Assembly (NCBI GenBank): GCA_964364745.1
Contig: CAYINJ010000003.1
Span: 1-34,669, forward strand
Origin: CAYINJ01 sp964364745
Lineage (GTDB): Bacteria; Patescibacteriota; Patescibacteriia; JACRDY01
Direction of reading: 5' to 3'
DNA: 34,669 nucleotides
Shown here: one piece after another, positions 21,322 to 29,758 of the stretch
Numbering within the stretch: position 1 is the stretch's first letter
Layout of the letters: every line of letters starts with the position of its first letter
Made by a program: the position numbers and the translations under genes
The notes under the pieces: model-generated
What the model was told of the DNA's origin: nothing
Database searches by the model: none
Seen by the model: the letters and a program-made list of their open reading frames with translations, nothing else

Positions 21322-22329
21322 TCACTTAGTAGCCAGGATGCTGCGTTTATAGCTTTCCAAGTTCTCCAGCGCGATTCCTGTCCCTTTGACCACGCAGAGC
21401 AGCGGATCGTCAGCCACATAAGCGGCCACACCGGTGGCCCGTGAGATTAACTGATCAATATTACGCAGCAGGCTCGAGCCGCCAGTTAAAATAATTCCTT
21501 TATCAATGACGTCAGCGGCCAACTCCGGTGGGGTCTGGTGCAAAACATCTTTGACCGCCGCGACGATCCCCTCCAATTCAGCTTGGATAGCGTCAGTGAC
21601 GTCGTCGGAATTGACCGTAATGGTCTTCGGCAAGCCCGAAACCATGTCACGGCCGCGGATTTCCATTTGGAGGCGGTCATCCATGTACAGGGCCGAGCCA
21701 ATTTGAATTTTGATATCTTCCGAGGTGCGTTCGCCAATCGCCAAACCATATTTTTTGCGAATGTGGTTGGCCACGGCGGCATCAAACTTATTGCCGCCGA
21801 TGCGCACCGATGTCGAGGTGACAATACCACCGAGCGAAATAACGGCCATTTCCGAGGTACCGCCGCCAATGTCGATGATCATGTGGCCCGATGCCGACCC
21901 GATCGGAATGTTGGCGCCGATGGCGGCGACGATCGGTTCTTTGATGATATAGGCCGCGCGAGCACCGGCGGCGATCGTGGCATCAATCACGGCGCGTTTT
22001 TCGGTCGAAGTAATCCCCGCGGGCACGGCCACCATCACTTCCGGCCGGAACAAGTGGACGCCGCCCAGGGCTTTATTGATAAAATAGCGCAGCATCGCTT
22101 CCGTGGTGCGATAATCCGCAATGACGCCGTCTTTGAGTGGCCGCTTGGCAATAATGGTGTCGGGTGTCCGTCCCAACATTTCCTTGGCCTCCTTGCCAAC
22201 GGCCAGGATTTTTTTGTCTAGCCGAGAAACGGCCACGACGGACGGTTCATTAATAATAATCCCCCGCTTGGGCACGTGCACCAAGACGTTGGTCGTCCCT
22301 AAGTCAATTCCGACTTTTTTAATCCACAT
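21322..22329 (-). CDS. mreB: rod-shape determining protein MreB
   Basis: 335 residues, the normal length for this actin homologue, which guides side-wall synthesis along the inner membrane. The phosphate-1 loop GIDLGTTNVLV is at the N-terminus, followed by NEPSVVAV, KRPLKDGVIADY, VAVPAGITSTEKRAV, IIDIGGGTSEMAVIS and GIILTGGSSLLRNID. The start at 22329 overlaps the DUF4012 gene by 11 bases. The usual partners mreC, mreD and mrdA are not adjacent; here MreB is the last gene of a glycosyltransferase operon. Confidence 0.97.
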   Translation of the reverse strand: MWIKKVGIDLGTTNVLVHVPKRGIIINEPSVVAVSRLDKKILAVGKEAKEMLGRTPDTIIAKRPLKDGVIADYRTTEAMLRYFINKALGGVHLFRPEVMVAVPAGITSTEKRAVIDATIAAGARAAYIIKEPIVAAIGANIPIGSASGHMIIDIGGGTSEMAVISLGGIVTSTSVRIGGNKFDAAVANHIRKKYGLAIGERTSEDIKIQIGSALYMDDRLQMEIRGRDMVSGLPKTITVNSDDVTDAIQAELEGIVAAVKDVLHQTPPELAADVIDKGIILTGGSSLLRNIDQLISRATGVAAYVADDPLLCVVKGTGIALENLESYKRSILATK

Positions 22330-23704
22330 AGTTTATGGGGGTCAATTGGCGGTCGAGGCGCAAATCCGTCTCGACGTCAATGGTCGAACCAGGCAATCGT
22401 ACCTTAACCGTCAGGGGGTGTCCAATAGTCCCAGCTTGCTTTTGCACTAAGAGTCGATAACCGCCATTGGCGGCGGCTTGAGCGACGCTGGCGGGCAGTT
22501 GATATTCAAAAATTAAAGTTTGTTCTTGGTTGACTTCCACGGTGGTAAAGACCCCAAACACGGCCTTGCCGGCCTCTTCACTAACGTCGGGTGGTAGCGG
22601 TTGGCTGGGAGCGTCTCCGCGATCATTACCTTTCGCTCCCCAGACGCCGCGTAAGGCACTACCAGCTGGCGCATAGACCCGGGTATAGGTTCGCAGCCGG
22701 CTGGTCCGGTAGTCATGTTTAGTGGCGGTGTGTCGATAGTGAATAGTTACCAAGGCAATCGCTTGGCCGGCATCATTCGTCTGCACTTGGTAGCGAATAG
22801 TTTTGTCGACCACGCGGTCGGTCTTTAGCGCGGCCATGTTGGCATCCACGACCATCAGGTAGTCACTATTGGCCAATGTCGATCGAATCGCCCCAGCCCA
22901 GCCGCGCTGGGCATACTCGGCTTGCAGCGTCGGATCAGTGTCATAGAGGAGTAGATGCTTTTCGGTCAGCGCTTGCTCAAGGGTGTTCATGGCGGTAAAC
23001 AGTTGAGGAATCGACAAGGTCTTAATCTTAGTAACTAATGACTGACCAAGGTCATTGATGATGTCCTTGCGGTCAACTTTCGCCACTCCCCGCTCGATGT
23101 ACCCTTGCTCCACTTCATACTGGAGCGCATCAGAAAAATTCTCAGCAGTATATTTTGTGCCGTCTTCCGCTGTCAGTGGTCCGGTGATGTCGAGCAGCCG
23201 CTCAATCACTGTCGGATCAAAAGCAATTACCCCAGTCGGTCGGCCAGCTCCCCGCTCTTGGCGATAAAACCACAACAGCTGCTCCGCACTCGTTGGCCAG
23301 TCCGGCGACCAGTTGGCGTCCCGAAACCACCAGTATTTAGTCAGATATTCGCGAATCGCCGCCGGCGGATCAACCCGGAGATATTCTTCTGCTGGGCGAT
23401 CCAGCGAATATGAGTCAGCCGTCGTCCAGGAGATAATTTGCCCACGCTGGACCGTCAGCAGACCATAGACGCCGATGAAACCACCGCTGGGGCGAAGTTC
23501 GTCGTTGTTTTGCATGACGACCAGGTAGGTTTTGGGCTGATCGAGGCCGCTTAATTTCGGCCAGAGAGTCACGAGCGATCCTGGTCGGGCGTCGTTAATG
23601 GCCGTCGGGACCGCAGGCCAACTGGGGGCCGACCACCACCAAGCCCCGAGGGCAGCGCTGACCAGGGCGAGAGTGATCATCCCGATAATAATCAGCCGTT
23701 TCAT
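22319..23704 (-). CDS. DUF4012 domain protein, membrane-anchored
   Basis: 461 residues. One N-terminal transmembrane helix (3-23) is followed by a large outer domain containing the DUF4012 hallmark NNDELRPSGGFIGVYG (66-81), then WFRDANWSPDWPTSA, VIAFDPTVIERLLDITGP and a beta-rich C-terminus. The function of DUF4012 is not established; the domain is frequent in CPR and actinobacterial surface-polysaccharide regions. Its start overlaps the upstream glycosyltransferase gene by ATGA and its end overlaps mreB, so it is tightly co-translated with both, suggesting a role in envelope assembly. Confidence 0.88.
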   Translation of the reverse strand: MKRLIIIGMITLALVSAALGAWWWSAPSWPAVPTAINDARPGSLVTLWPKLSGLDQPKTYLVVMQNNDELRPSGGFIGVYGLLTVQRGQIISWTTADSYSLDRPAEEYLRVDPPAAIREYLTKYWWFRDANWSPDWPTSAEQLLWFYRQERGAGRPTGVIAFDPTVIERLLDITGPLTAEDGTKYTAENFSDALQYEVEQGYIERGVAKVDRKDIINDLGQSLVTKIKTLSIPQLFTAMNTLEQALTEKHLLLYDTDPTLQAEYAQRGWAGAIRSTLANSDYLMVVDANMAALKTDRVVDKTIRYQVQTNDAGQAIALVTIHYRHTATKHDYRTSRLRTYTRVYAPAGSALRGVWGAKGNDRGDAPSQPLPPDVSEEAGKAVFGVFTTVEVNQEQTLIFEYQLPASVAQAAANGGYRLLVQKQAGTIGHPLTVKVRLPGSTIDVETDLRLDRQLTPINYVD

Positions 23705-24537
23705 GGTGATGTCACTGATGAGTCAGATGATTGTTGGCGGCGAGGTAGCGGCGCGCCGGCGTACTTGGCAAAATATTTCAGCCAGCTTTTGATATGCTCG
23801 CGGGTAACGCGATTAAAGAAGCCAAAAATCCAGGACGTTTCAGCCGAGATGCGCTGGTGATAGTGGACAATTTCGGCATCGGCAAAATAAACCACTTTGT
23901 ACCCTTGGGCCCACATCCGGCGGCAAAGGTCGACATCTTCGAAATACATGAAAAAGCGTTCGTCGAATAGACCGACTTTCTCGAAAGCGGCGCTGGGAAC
24001 CAGTAAGCAGGCCCCCAGCAGCCAATCAATCTCCCGATTACTGCCGTGATCCCACCAACTCATTAGATACTGTTCTAGTTTCTGTTTGCCCCCGGGCAGC
24101 CGACCGAGGAAGCTCCGGCGATAAAATGGGGTTAAAAAGTTCGGGAAGGTATAACAGGTGTGTTGTAAGCTGCTGTCCGGGTTGACCAGCTTCGGTCCTA
24201 AGATGCCCACATCAGGATGCTGTTTTAGGTAGCCCAGCATCCGTTCGAGTTCATTACTCAAGATGGCGATGTCTGGGTTCAAGATCAACCGATAGCGCCC
24301 GGTGGCGGCCCGGAGGCCGATGTTCATCCCCGCGCCATAACCTCGATTGGCCCCGGATTGGATGAAGCGAACATTCCGGAACTGCTCTTCGACCAAGGCC
24401 TCAACCCCATCCCGTGAATCATTATCGACAACAATCACCTCATACTGGTCACGCAGCCGCAGTCGCTCGATGTGACGCAAGCACTGTTTGAGGAGACCCT
24501 TTGATTTATAGGTCAAAATGACAATGGAGAGTTCCAT
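23701..24537 (-). CDS. family 2 glycosyltransferase, rhamnosyltransferase-like
   Basis: 278 residues with a GT-A fold. Motifs are VILTYKSKGLLKQCL, VIVVDNDSRDG (nucleotide-binding), ANRGYGAGMN, ILNPDIAI (metal-binding N-P-D), and MYFEDVDLCRRMWAQGYK, followed by IVHYHQRIS. This set is typical of WbbL-type rhamnosyltransferases, but the sugar cannot be told from sequence. No transmembrane segment is evident. The ATG at 24537 is used because the GTG codons further upstream overlap the preceding stop. It lies 5 bases after the neighbouring GT2 gene and overlaps DUF4012 by ATGA. Confidence 0.88.
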   Translation of the reverse strand: MELSIVILTYKSKGLLKQCLRHIERLRLRDQYEVIVVDNDSRDGVEALVEEQFRNVRFIQSGANRGYGAGMNIGLRAATGRYRLILNPDIAILSNELERMLGYLKQHPDVGILGPKLVNPDSSLQHTCYTFPNFLTPFYRRSFLGRLPGGKQKLEQYLMSWWDHGSNREIDWLLGACLLVPSAAFEKVGLFDERFFMYFEDVDLCRRMWAQGYKVVYFADAEIVHYHQRISAETSWIFGFFNRVTREHIKSWLKYFAKYAGAPLPRRQQSSDSSVTSP

Positions 24538-24542
24538 AGTAG

Positions 24543-25601
24543 TTATTGCCACCACGGCCGAAGCTCGACCGGGGTGGTGCGGCGTCGTTGGGTGATCACT
24601 TGGCGTTTACGGATCGTCGCCGGCAATAGTCGCCAAAGCCGGGGTAGCACCGCTAACGTCCGTTGTTCGGCCAGACAGAGCCAACCAAATTTTTTAAACT
24701 CGTACCAGACAATCGCATAGCCGTGACGGAGGAGATCTGACCAAGCAAGGTTCTTGATTAACAGCAACCAATGATTGAGGTAGGAGTGGTGATTGATGAA
24801 TTGGGACTTCCGCCGCCGGTCACTAATGGCCTGACGCAAGTCGACTTCCCCGCTGGCATGGCTAAACCCACTGCGGCGATGGCTGGCCTCGGCCGTGCTG
24901 ACATAATAAGCCGGCCAGCCAGCGAATTGCAAGCGCCAGGCCAGATCGGCGTCTTCTTGGTACATGAAGAAATTTTCATCAAAATATTCCCAATAGATCT
25001 GGTCAGCCGCAAAGCGCTGGCGCCGCCGCCCTTCTTCGCTGGGCAGTTTGACCGCCTCGAGAGCCGGCCGCCGGTAGAACCCGACACAACCCGAAACGCC
25101 GAAGACGTCGCCCGATTGATCGTATTGACCGCGATCTTCCTCCCCCGCTCCTCGATCATAGAACCGGCGACCACGCGTCACGGCTAAACCAGTTGAGTCA
25201 ATATGTTCCGGGGTCAGAGCCAGCGTGGATTGATCGCTGTCGCTGAAGCGGATAATCTTGCCAGTTAAACTGCCATAGGTGGGGTGAGCGTCAGCCGCGG
25301 CGATCAACTCGGCCAGCCAAGTCGGTGCCAGGACGACATCCGGGTTACAGATCAGGGCGTATTCACTGTCCCAAAACTTCAGGGCCTGATTTTGGGCTTT
25401 GGCAAACCCCAGGTTCTTGAAATTCTGGAGAACGGTCACCGTCGGATAAGTGGCGCGAATGTGCTCAACCGTCCCGTCGTCGGAATGATTGTCCACGATC
25501 AAAACCCGCCAGTCATGGTTGGTTTGGTTAAAGATCGACTTCAGACAAGCGTCGATGTCTTTTAACGAGTTATAGGTGACGATATTAATTGAGACGCGCA
25601 T
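24543..25601 (-). CDS. family 2 glycosyltransferase, rhamnosyltransferase-like (second copy)
   Basis: 352 residues, starting MRVSINIVTYNSLKDID. Motifs parallel those of the next gene: LIVDNHSDDGTVE, NLGFAKAQNQAL, ICNPDVVLAP, GVSGCVGFYRRPA and FFMYQEDADLAWRLQ, with a Trp-rich, basic C-terminal region (about 265-352) that may sit at the membrane. The two GT2 enzymes are related but not close copies. The start at 25601 is one base after the stop of the preceding gene. It probably acts in the same surface-glycan pathway as its neighbours. Confidence 0.87.
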   Translation of the reverse strand: MRVSINIVTYNSLKDIDACLKSIFNQTNHDWRVLIVDNHSDDGTVEHIRATYPTVTVLQNFKNLGFAKAQNQALKFWDSEYALICNPDVVLAPTWLAELIAAADAHPTYGSLTGKIIRFSDSDQSTLALTPEHIDSTGLAVTRGRRFYDRGAGEEDRGQYDQSGDVFGVSGCVGFYRRPALEAVKLPSEEGRRRQRFAADQIYWEYFDENFFMYQEDADLAWRLQFAGWPAYYVSTAEASHRRSGFSHASGEVDLRQAISDRRRKSQFINHHSYLNHWLLLIKNLAWSDLLRHGYAIVWYEFKKFGWLCLAEQRTLAVLPRLWRLLPATIRKRQVITQRRRTTPVELRPWWQ

Positions 25602-25602
25602 A

Positions 25603-27126
25603 TTAATTGGCCATTGGCCGATGTTTGGGGCTGACCCAAAACCCCAAGCGCCATTTACCGCCCAGTAAGAGCCTGGTTTGAGCATCAATGGCCGGCAGTG
25701 AGCCAAAGACCACAAACGTGATCGGCAACAAGAGCCACTGCAGCAGCATAATGAAATAGTGATGATGTCGAATCTTTTGCGGGCTGGGCGGCAAAAGCCA
25801 CAACGCTAAACCGGCGGAAACGATCATGCCGGCCAAGGCCAACCACATCAGCCGCTCCAAGATAAACGGCGCGTTTTGGGCCAAGACCGTGGCTTTAGCC
25901 TGCCCGGTAATCGTCAGCAAGGGCAAGCGACCAAGGCCGAACAGCAAGATCGGCGTCGTGGCCCAAGAGTACATGCCCTCGGCTAAGTTCCACAAGTAAC
26001 GAATTTGCTGCGACCAGGTAATTTTTCCTTCCCGTCGCTTGCGCCGGAAATGCCAGAGCATATAAGGCAAGTGCTCCGCGCCCCAAGCCCAGCGGCGTTG
26101 TTGCTTATATAAACTTTTTAAGCTCTTCAGCCAGGTCTGATCAGCCACCGTGTTCATCGACACGGGGACGAATAACGGCACGACCCGATAGTGACCATTG
26201 TAGTGAAGAAAACCCTGCAAAAAAATCCGGGAGTCCTCGGTGACAATATCTTTCTCCCAGAAGCCAACCGCTTGGAGCATCCGCCAACTCATCGAGTGAG
26301 AAGAAAAGGTAAATAGCCGCTCCGGTCGCATTAGTTCGCTCATCAACCAAAAAGTGGTGCCAAAGGCAGCGACGCGGAGGATGGGATTGGATTCCCACAT
26401 GTTGTTATTATACAGCGCGACCGGCTGATAGCTGACCTGGAGGCGGTCCGGCGTGGTCAAGAAAGTGTAGGTCAAGCAGGCAAAATATTCCCGATGGGCG
26501 CAGGTATCAATGTCAAAAGAAGAAACGATCAGATAATCAGGGTCGGCCAACGGCTCCGCGGCTAGCAATTGTTGCACTTGACGGGCGGCATAATTCAAGT
26601 TTGACCCCTTGCCGGGGATTTCATCTGGCAAATCAGCCGGATGGACCGTGACAATCAACCGCGCAAAGCGAGCACCAAACTCGGCTCGGATGGCTTCGGC
26701 CCGCTGGCGAAAAGCCGCTGCTCCGCTCCGGGCCTCGCCGGCTAAGACCACGATGAAATCGTTGGTCGGATAGGTCCCGGCGCACAAGCTCTCGAAGGTC
26801 TGGCGCAGCACGGTCAGTGATTCACTATAGGTTGGTAGAAAAATCAAATGGCGCACGCGCTCATGGCCCGGCACGGTCACAACCTTGGCCCACCAATCGG
26901 TGCGGGTATCCCGCTGGTAGCGGCGCCAGGCCAAAGTGATATAAAAGATAAAATAAGCCACGCGAAAAACCCACAGCAAACTAAAGACGATGATAAAGTA
27001 AATTACCCACAACGGGCGATACCAGGAGAGGATCACGGCCAAGACAAATGTCCCCCACACCAGCGTGCCGGGGAGCATCTCATAATAGCGATAACGACGA
27101 TGATGTCGGTCTTCAGCGAGGCCCAT
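25603..27126 (-). CDS. membrane-bound family 2 glycosyltransferase, cellulose-synthase-like
   Basis: 507 residues. Two to three N-terminal membrane helices (about 19-67) precede a cytosolic GT-A domain with FDID (204-207), TED (296-298) and QQRRW (342-346), the D, DxD, TED, Q(Q/R)xRW series of processive glycosyltransferases. Further membrane helices follow at about 375-400 and 425-480. KGSNLNYA (173-180) matches the acceptor-side loop. It may polymerise and export a polysaccharide, though a single-sugar transferase is possible. The ATG at 27126 is used; it overlaps the end of the upstream gene by 14 bases. Confidence 0.85.
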   Translation of the reverse strand: MGLAEDRHHRRYRYYEMLPGTLVWGTFVLAVILSWYRPLWVIYFIIVFSLLWVFRVAYFIFYITLAWRRYQRDTRTDWWAKVVTVPGHERVRHLIFLPTYSESLTVLRQTFESLCAGTYPTNDFIVVLAGEARSGAAAFRQRAEAIRAEFGARFARLIVTVHPADLPDEIPGKGSNLNYAARQVQQLLAAEPLADPDYLIVSSFDIDTCAHREYFACLTYTFLTTPDRLQVSYQPVALYNNNMWESNPILRVAAFGTTFWLMSELMRPERLFTFSSHSMSWRMLQAVGFWEKDIVTEDSRIFLQGFLHYNGHYRVVPLFVPVSMNTVADQTWLKSLKSLYKQQRRWAWGAEHLPYMLWHFRRKRREGKITWSQQIRYLWNLAEGMYSWATTPILLFGLGRLPLLTITGQAKATVLAQNAPFILERLMWLALAGMIVSAGLALWLLPPSPQKIRHHHYFIMLLQWLLLPITFVVFGSLPAIDAQTRLLLGGKWRLGFWVSPKHRPMAN

Positions 27127-27760
27127 GTTTGGTGCGTAAGTGGCGGGTATACAGCACGCCGATGATCGCGACGACAATTGATCCCAAGAAATCAAACTCT
27201 AAATCTTGAATGGTGTCAGTCAGGTCAATAATTGCCTTAGTGCCAAAGAGGCCATCAAAATTAAACTCGCCGATTTCCCAAAAGGCGCCGATGGCCATGG
27301 CGGTCATAATGGTCGAGATGACCATAAAGGGCAATGTCAGCCGCACCTTTTTGGTGTAGTCCAGGGTGAAGACAATGTAGAAAGCCAGCAAAGCAATGAC
27401 GGCGGTGCCCAGGAAATGGGTGAAATTATCCCACCACCACCAAGCCGGATCGTGGTAGAGGTTGTAATATAAACCAATGGTGTGTAGCGTCAAGCCGAGC
27501 GTGACCATGAAGTCGATTGCCCATGGCAGGTTGATGTGATAATTGCGCTCAATGGCGCTGGGCAGTAAGGAGATGGTCAAGGCGATTAAGGCGCCAGTGG
27601 CCACTAAATAGTCCCCCCAAAACAATTCACTAAAAAATACCAACAACAACACCAACTTCATTAGCCACGAGAAGCTGGCCGAAATCCAATCATCTATCCG
27701 TTCTAGCCAAGACATAAAATGTGATAGTCCTACTTTAGCCCAAAAATCAAGTAATTTCAA
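27113..27760 (-). CDS. DUF2238/YjdF-like polytopic membrane protein
   Basis: Up to 215 residues with five or six membrane helices. The pattern WWWWDNFTHFLGTAVIALLAF, then GAFWEIGEF, FGTKAIIDLTDTIQD and a final helix FLGSIVVAIIGVLYTRHL, matches the YjdF/DUF2238 family, whose function is unknown; the conserved Asp, His and Glu in membrane segments suggest metal or substrate binding. A TTG at 27760 overlaps the uvrC stop (TTGA) and gives the full length; an ATG at 27715 would give 200 residues. Either is possible. It lies between uvrC and the glycosyltransferase genes. Confidence 0.7.
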   Translation of the reverse strand: MKLLDFWAKVGLSHFMSWLERIDDWISASFSWLMKLVLLLVFFSELFWGDYLVATGALIALTISLLPSAIERNYHINLPWAIDFMVTLGLTLHTIGLYYNLYHDPAWWWWDNFTHFLGTAVIALLAFYIVFTLDYTKKVRLTLPFMVISTIMTAMAIGAFWEIGEFNFDGLFGTKAIIDLTDTIQDLEFDFLGSIVVAIIGVLYTRHLRTKHGPR

Positions 27761-29343
27761 GGCCTGGGCCGGCGGGAGCGCTGGCGGAGCGTGGTGTGAT
27801 AACGGATGGCAAAGCGATGGGCTTCATTCCGAACCCGCTGGAGTAATTGTCGAGCCGGCGAGTTCTGCGGCAGCGCGATGGGCTGGGAGCGACCGGGCAA
27901 GAAAATTTCTTCATGCCGTTTGGCTAAAGCTAAAACCGGCCGGTCAATCTGCAATGATTTTAGGACGCGGACGGCCAACCCGAGTTGCCCCTGGCCGCCG
28001 TCAATCAAAATCAGGTCGGGCAGGCCCCATTTTTTCTGGTCGGTGGTCTTGGCGGGTTGATAACGGCGACTGACCACTTCTTGCATCATGGCGAAGTCGT
28101 TAATTCCGGTGACGGTCTTAATTTTAAATTTCCGATAAAAACTTTTGTCCGGTTGGCCGTGATGAAACCGAACGCACGAACCCACGGCTTCGGTCCCACT
28201 GATGTTCGAGATATCAAAACCGTCAATCGTCGTCGGGACTGCTGGCAGGCCTAAACGAGCTTGCAGTTCAAGGGCAGCGTCATGTTCCAGCGTCGAGTAA
28301 ATGTTTTGGGCGACCAAGTCGAGGAGCTGCTTCTTTTCACCCCGCCGTGGAATAGTGATTATGACCGGCCGACCTTTGAGCTCGGCCAGGTAAGCCCTTA
28401 GGGCTGGCCGGTCGATTGGGGTAATCGGCACAATAATTTCCCGGGGGCAGGGCCGGGTCAGATAGTATTGACTGATCACGGCTGATAGGGTGGCCGCCGG
28501 CGACTCGAGTTGCGGCAGGTGATAACGCTGGCGACCAGTGATGACGCCCCGCTGGACGTGAAAGATTTGCCAGACGTATTCAGACCCCACGGCCGCGAAG
28601 TTAATCACGTCTTGGTCGTAATTTTTGGGCCGATCGATAATTTGTCGGTCTTTGATCCGCTCGATCGCCCGCAGCTGGTCACGGTAGAGTTTGGCTAGTT
28701 CAAATTGCTGATGACTAGCGGCCTGCCGCATTCGCCGATCAAACACTTTGAGCAAATCATCCTTCTTCCCACGTAAGAATAGTTCCGCTAACCGGACATT
28801 GGCGCTATATTCGGTCGGCGTGAGTTCTTGCCATTTTTTCACTCGGACGTCAGCCAGTAAACGATAAAGTTCTTGGCTGCTGCGGGCAGTGAGTTTGCCC
28901 ACCCGCAAACCAAACAGTCGGGCGGTAGTCAGCAACAATGCTCGTCTCCCCGGCCCCGAGACGAATGGTCCGAAGTATTTGCCTTGGTCGGTAATCTGCC
29001 GGGTGATTTTTAATTGCGGATACTCTTCATCGGTCAACATGATGTAAGCGTAGGGCTGGCTTTCTTTCAGATCGATGTTGTATTTGGGCTGGTGTTGCTT
29101 GACCAAGCGGGCTTCCAAGATCAAGGCCTCGACTTCGTTGTTGGTCACGATCCATTCCAGGTCAGCGACTTGCTTGACTAAGTCGTTGGTTTTCCAGTCA
29201 GCGTGAGTTTTTTGAAAATAACTCTTTACTCGGCGACGGAGATTTTTGGCCTTGCCAATATAAATAATCTGCCCGGCGCCATCCTTCATCAGGTAACAGC
29301 CCGGGTTGATTGGTAGATGATAATTAGCAATCGAGAAAGGCAT
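27757..29343 (-). CDS. uvrC: excinuclease ABC subunit C, lacking the C-terminal HhH domain
   Basis: 528 residues. UvrC makes both incisions around a DNA lesion. An N-terminal GIY-YIG domain (GCYLMKDGAGQIIYIGKAK) is followed by a UVR domain near 200-235 (FELAKLYRDQLRAIE). An RNase-H-like endonuclease domain follows, with IDGFDISNISGTEAVG and LPDLILIDGGQGQLG, whose Asp residues form the 5' nick site. The chain stops soon after RNEAHRFAIRYH, where most UvrC proteins continue about 60-80 residues into a double helix-hairpin-helix DNA-binding domain. The stop is overlapped by the next gene, so the truncation is not a sequencing artefact at the end of a contig. It is first in the operon that ends with mreB. 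Confidence 0.95.
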   Translation of the reverse strand: MPFSIANYHLPINPGCYLMKDGAGQIIYIGKAKNLRRRVKSYFQKTHADWKTNDLVKQVADLEWIVTNNEVEALILEARLVKQHQPKYNIDLKESQPYAYIMLTDEEYPQLKITRQITDQGKYFGPFVSGPGRRALLLTTARLFGLRVGKLTARSSQELYRLLADVRVKKWQELTPTEYSANVRLAELFLRGKKDDLLKVFDRRMRQAASHQQFELAKLYRDQLRAIERIKDRQIIDRPKNYDQDVINFAAVGSEYVWQIFHVQRGVITGRQRYHLPQLESPAATLSAVISQYYLTRPCPREIIVPITPIDRPALRAYLAELKGRPVIITIPRRGEKKQLLDLVAQNIYSTLEHDAALELQARLGLPAVPTTIDGFDISNISGTEAVGSCVRFHHGQPDKSFYRKFKIKTVTGINDFAMMQEVVSRRYQPAKTTDQKKWGLPDLILIDGGQGQLGLAVRVLKSLQIDRPVLALAKRHEEIFLPGRSQPIALPQNSPARQLLQRVRNEAHRFAIRYHTTLRQRSRRPRP

Positions 29344-29351
29344 CTAAGTAT

Positions 29352-29380
29352 ATTGTACGTGGTCTGGAGGGCAAAGCCAA
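29352..29380 (-). promoter_or_regulatory. promoter of the uvrC-mreB operon, nearly leaderless
   Basis: On the minus strand TTGGCT (29380-29375), a 17-base spacer, then TACAAT (29357-29352), 8 bases before the ATG at 29343. No ribosome site. It is divergent from the promoter at 29387. Confidence 0.65.
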
Positions 29381-29386
29381 GACCGA

Positions 29387-29414
29387 TTGACAAAATCTGT
29401 TGGCGCGCTATGCT
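29387..29414 (+). promoter_or_regulatory. promoter of the 76-aa membrane protein gene
   Basis: TTGACA (29387-29392), a 16-base spacer and TATGCT (29409-29414). The leader of about 40 bases ends in a strong ribosome site. Confidence 0.7.
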
Positions 29415-29462
29415 GGGGGCATTCCATTGGTTTTTATCCCTGGCGTCGAAGGAGGGTCGCTC

Positions 29463-29693
29463 ATGAAACGTCTTATCGCCAGCCTGATGATTGGGTCAGG
29501 AGCGAGCGTGGTCGGATATTGGCTGTTAGCTGGTGGAGCGCGGACCGCTGGTAGCAATATTATCAGCCAGCTGTTTTGGGCCAGTGGCTGGAGGACCTTC
29601 GTCTCGATGCTCCATCATGGCCTCTTGATGCCGGCGGCCGTTATCACTTTAGTCGCCGGGCTCTTGTACCTCTGCTGGGTCCAAGCAGAATAG
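29463..29693 (+). CDS. small two-helix membrane protein, unknown function
   Basis: A 76-residue protein with two hydrophobic segments, about 4-26 (LIASLMIGSGASVVGYWLL) and about 52-72 (GLLMPAAVITLVAGLLYLCW), joined by a short polar loop. The first could act as a signal peptide. A near-perfect ribosome site AAGGAGG (29449-29455) lies 7 bases before the ATG, in contrast to the leaderless housekeeping genes around it. It has its own promoter and terminator and stands between uvrC and uvrA on the opposite strand. It has no recognised family and no obvious similarity to the 73-aa protein at 1859. Confidence 0.65.
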   Translation: MKRLIASLMIGSGASVVGYWLLAGGARTAGSNIISQLFWASGWRTFVSMLHHGLLMPAAVITLVAGLLYLCWVQAE

Positions 29694-29716
29694 CCATCGA
29701 TCTCCACACAAACATA

Positions 29717-29748
29717 AGCCCCGTCCCGCTAAGCGGGACGGGGTTTCG
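29717..29748. terminator. bidirectional terminator between two convergent mini-genes
   Basis: A perfect 11-bp stem, CCCCGTCCCGC (29719-29729) with GCGGGACGGGG (29733-29743) and a TAA loop, followed by TTTCG on the plus strand. It lies 25 bases past the plus-strand stop (29693) and 15 bases past the minus-strand stop (29759). Confidence 0.85.
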
Positions 29749-29758
29749 TGAATCGTGC

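Noticed and set aside
21006..21431. 141-codon minus-strand frame across the repeat cluster
   Set aside because: It is made of palindromic repeat sequence and overlaps the real end of mreB in another frame.
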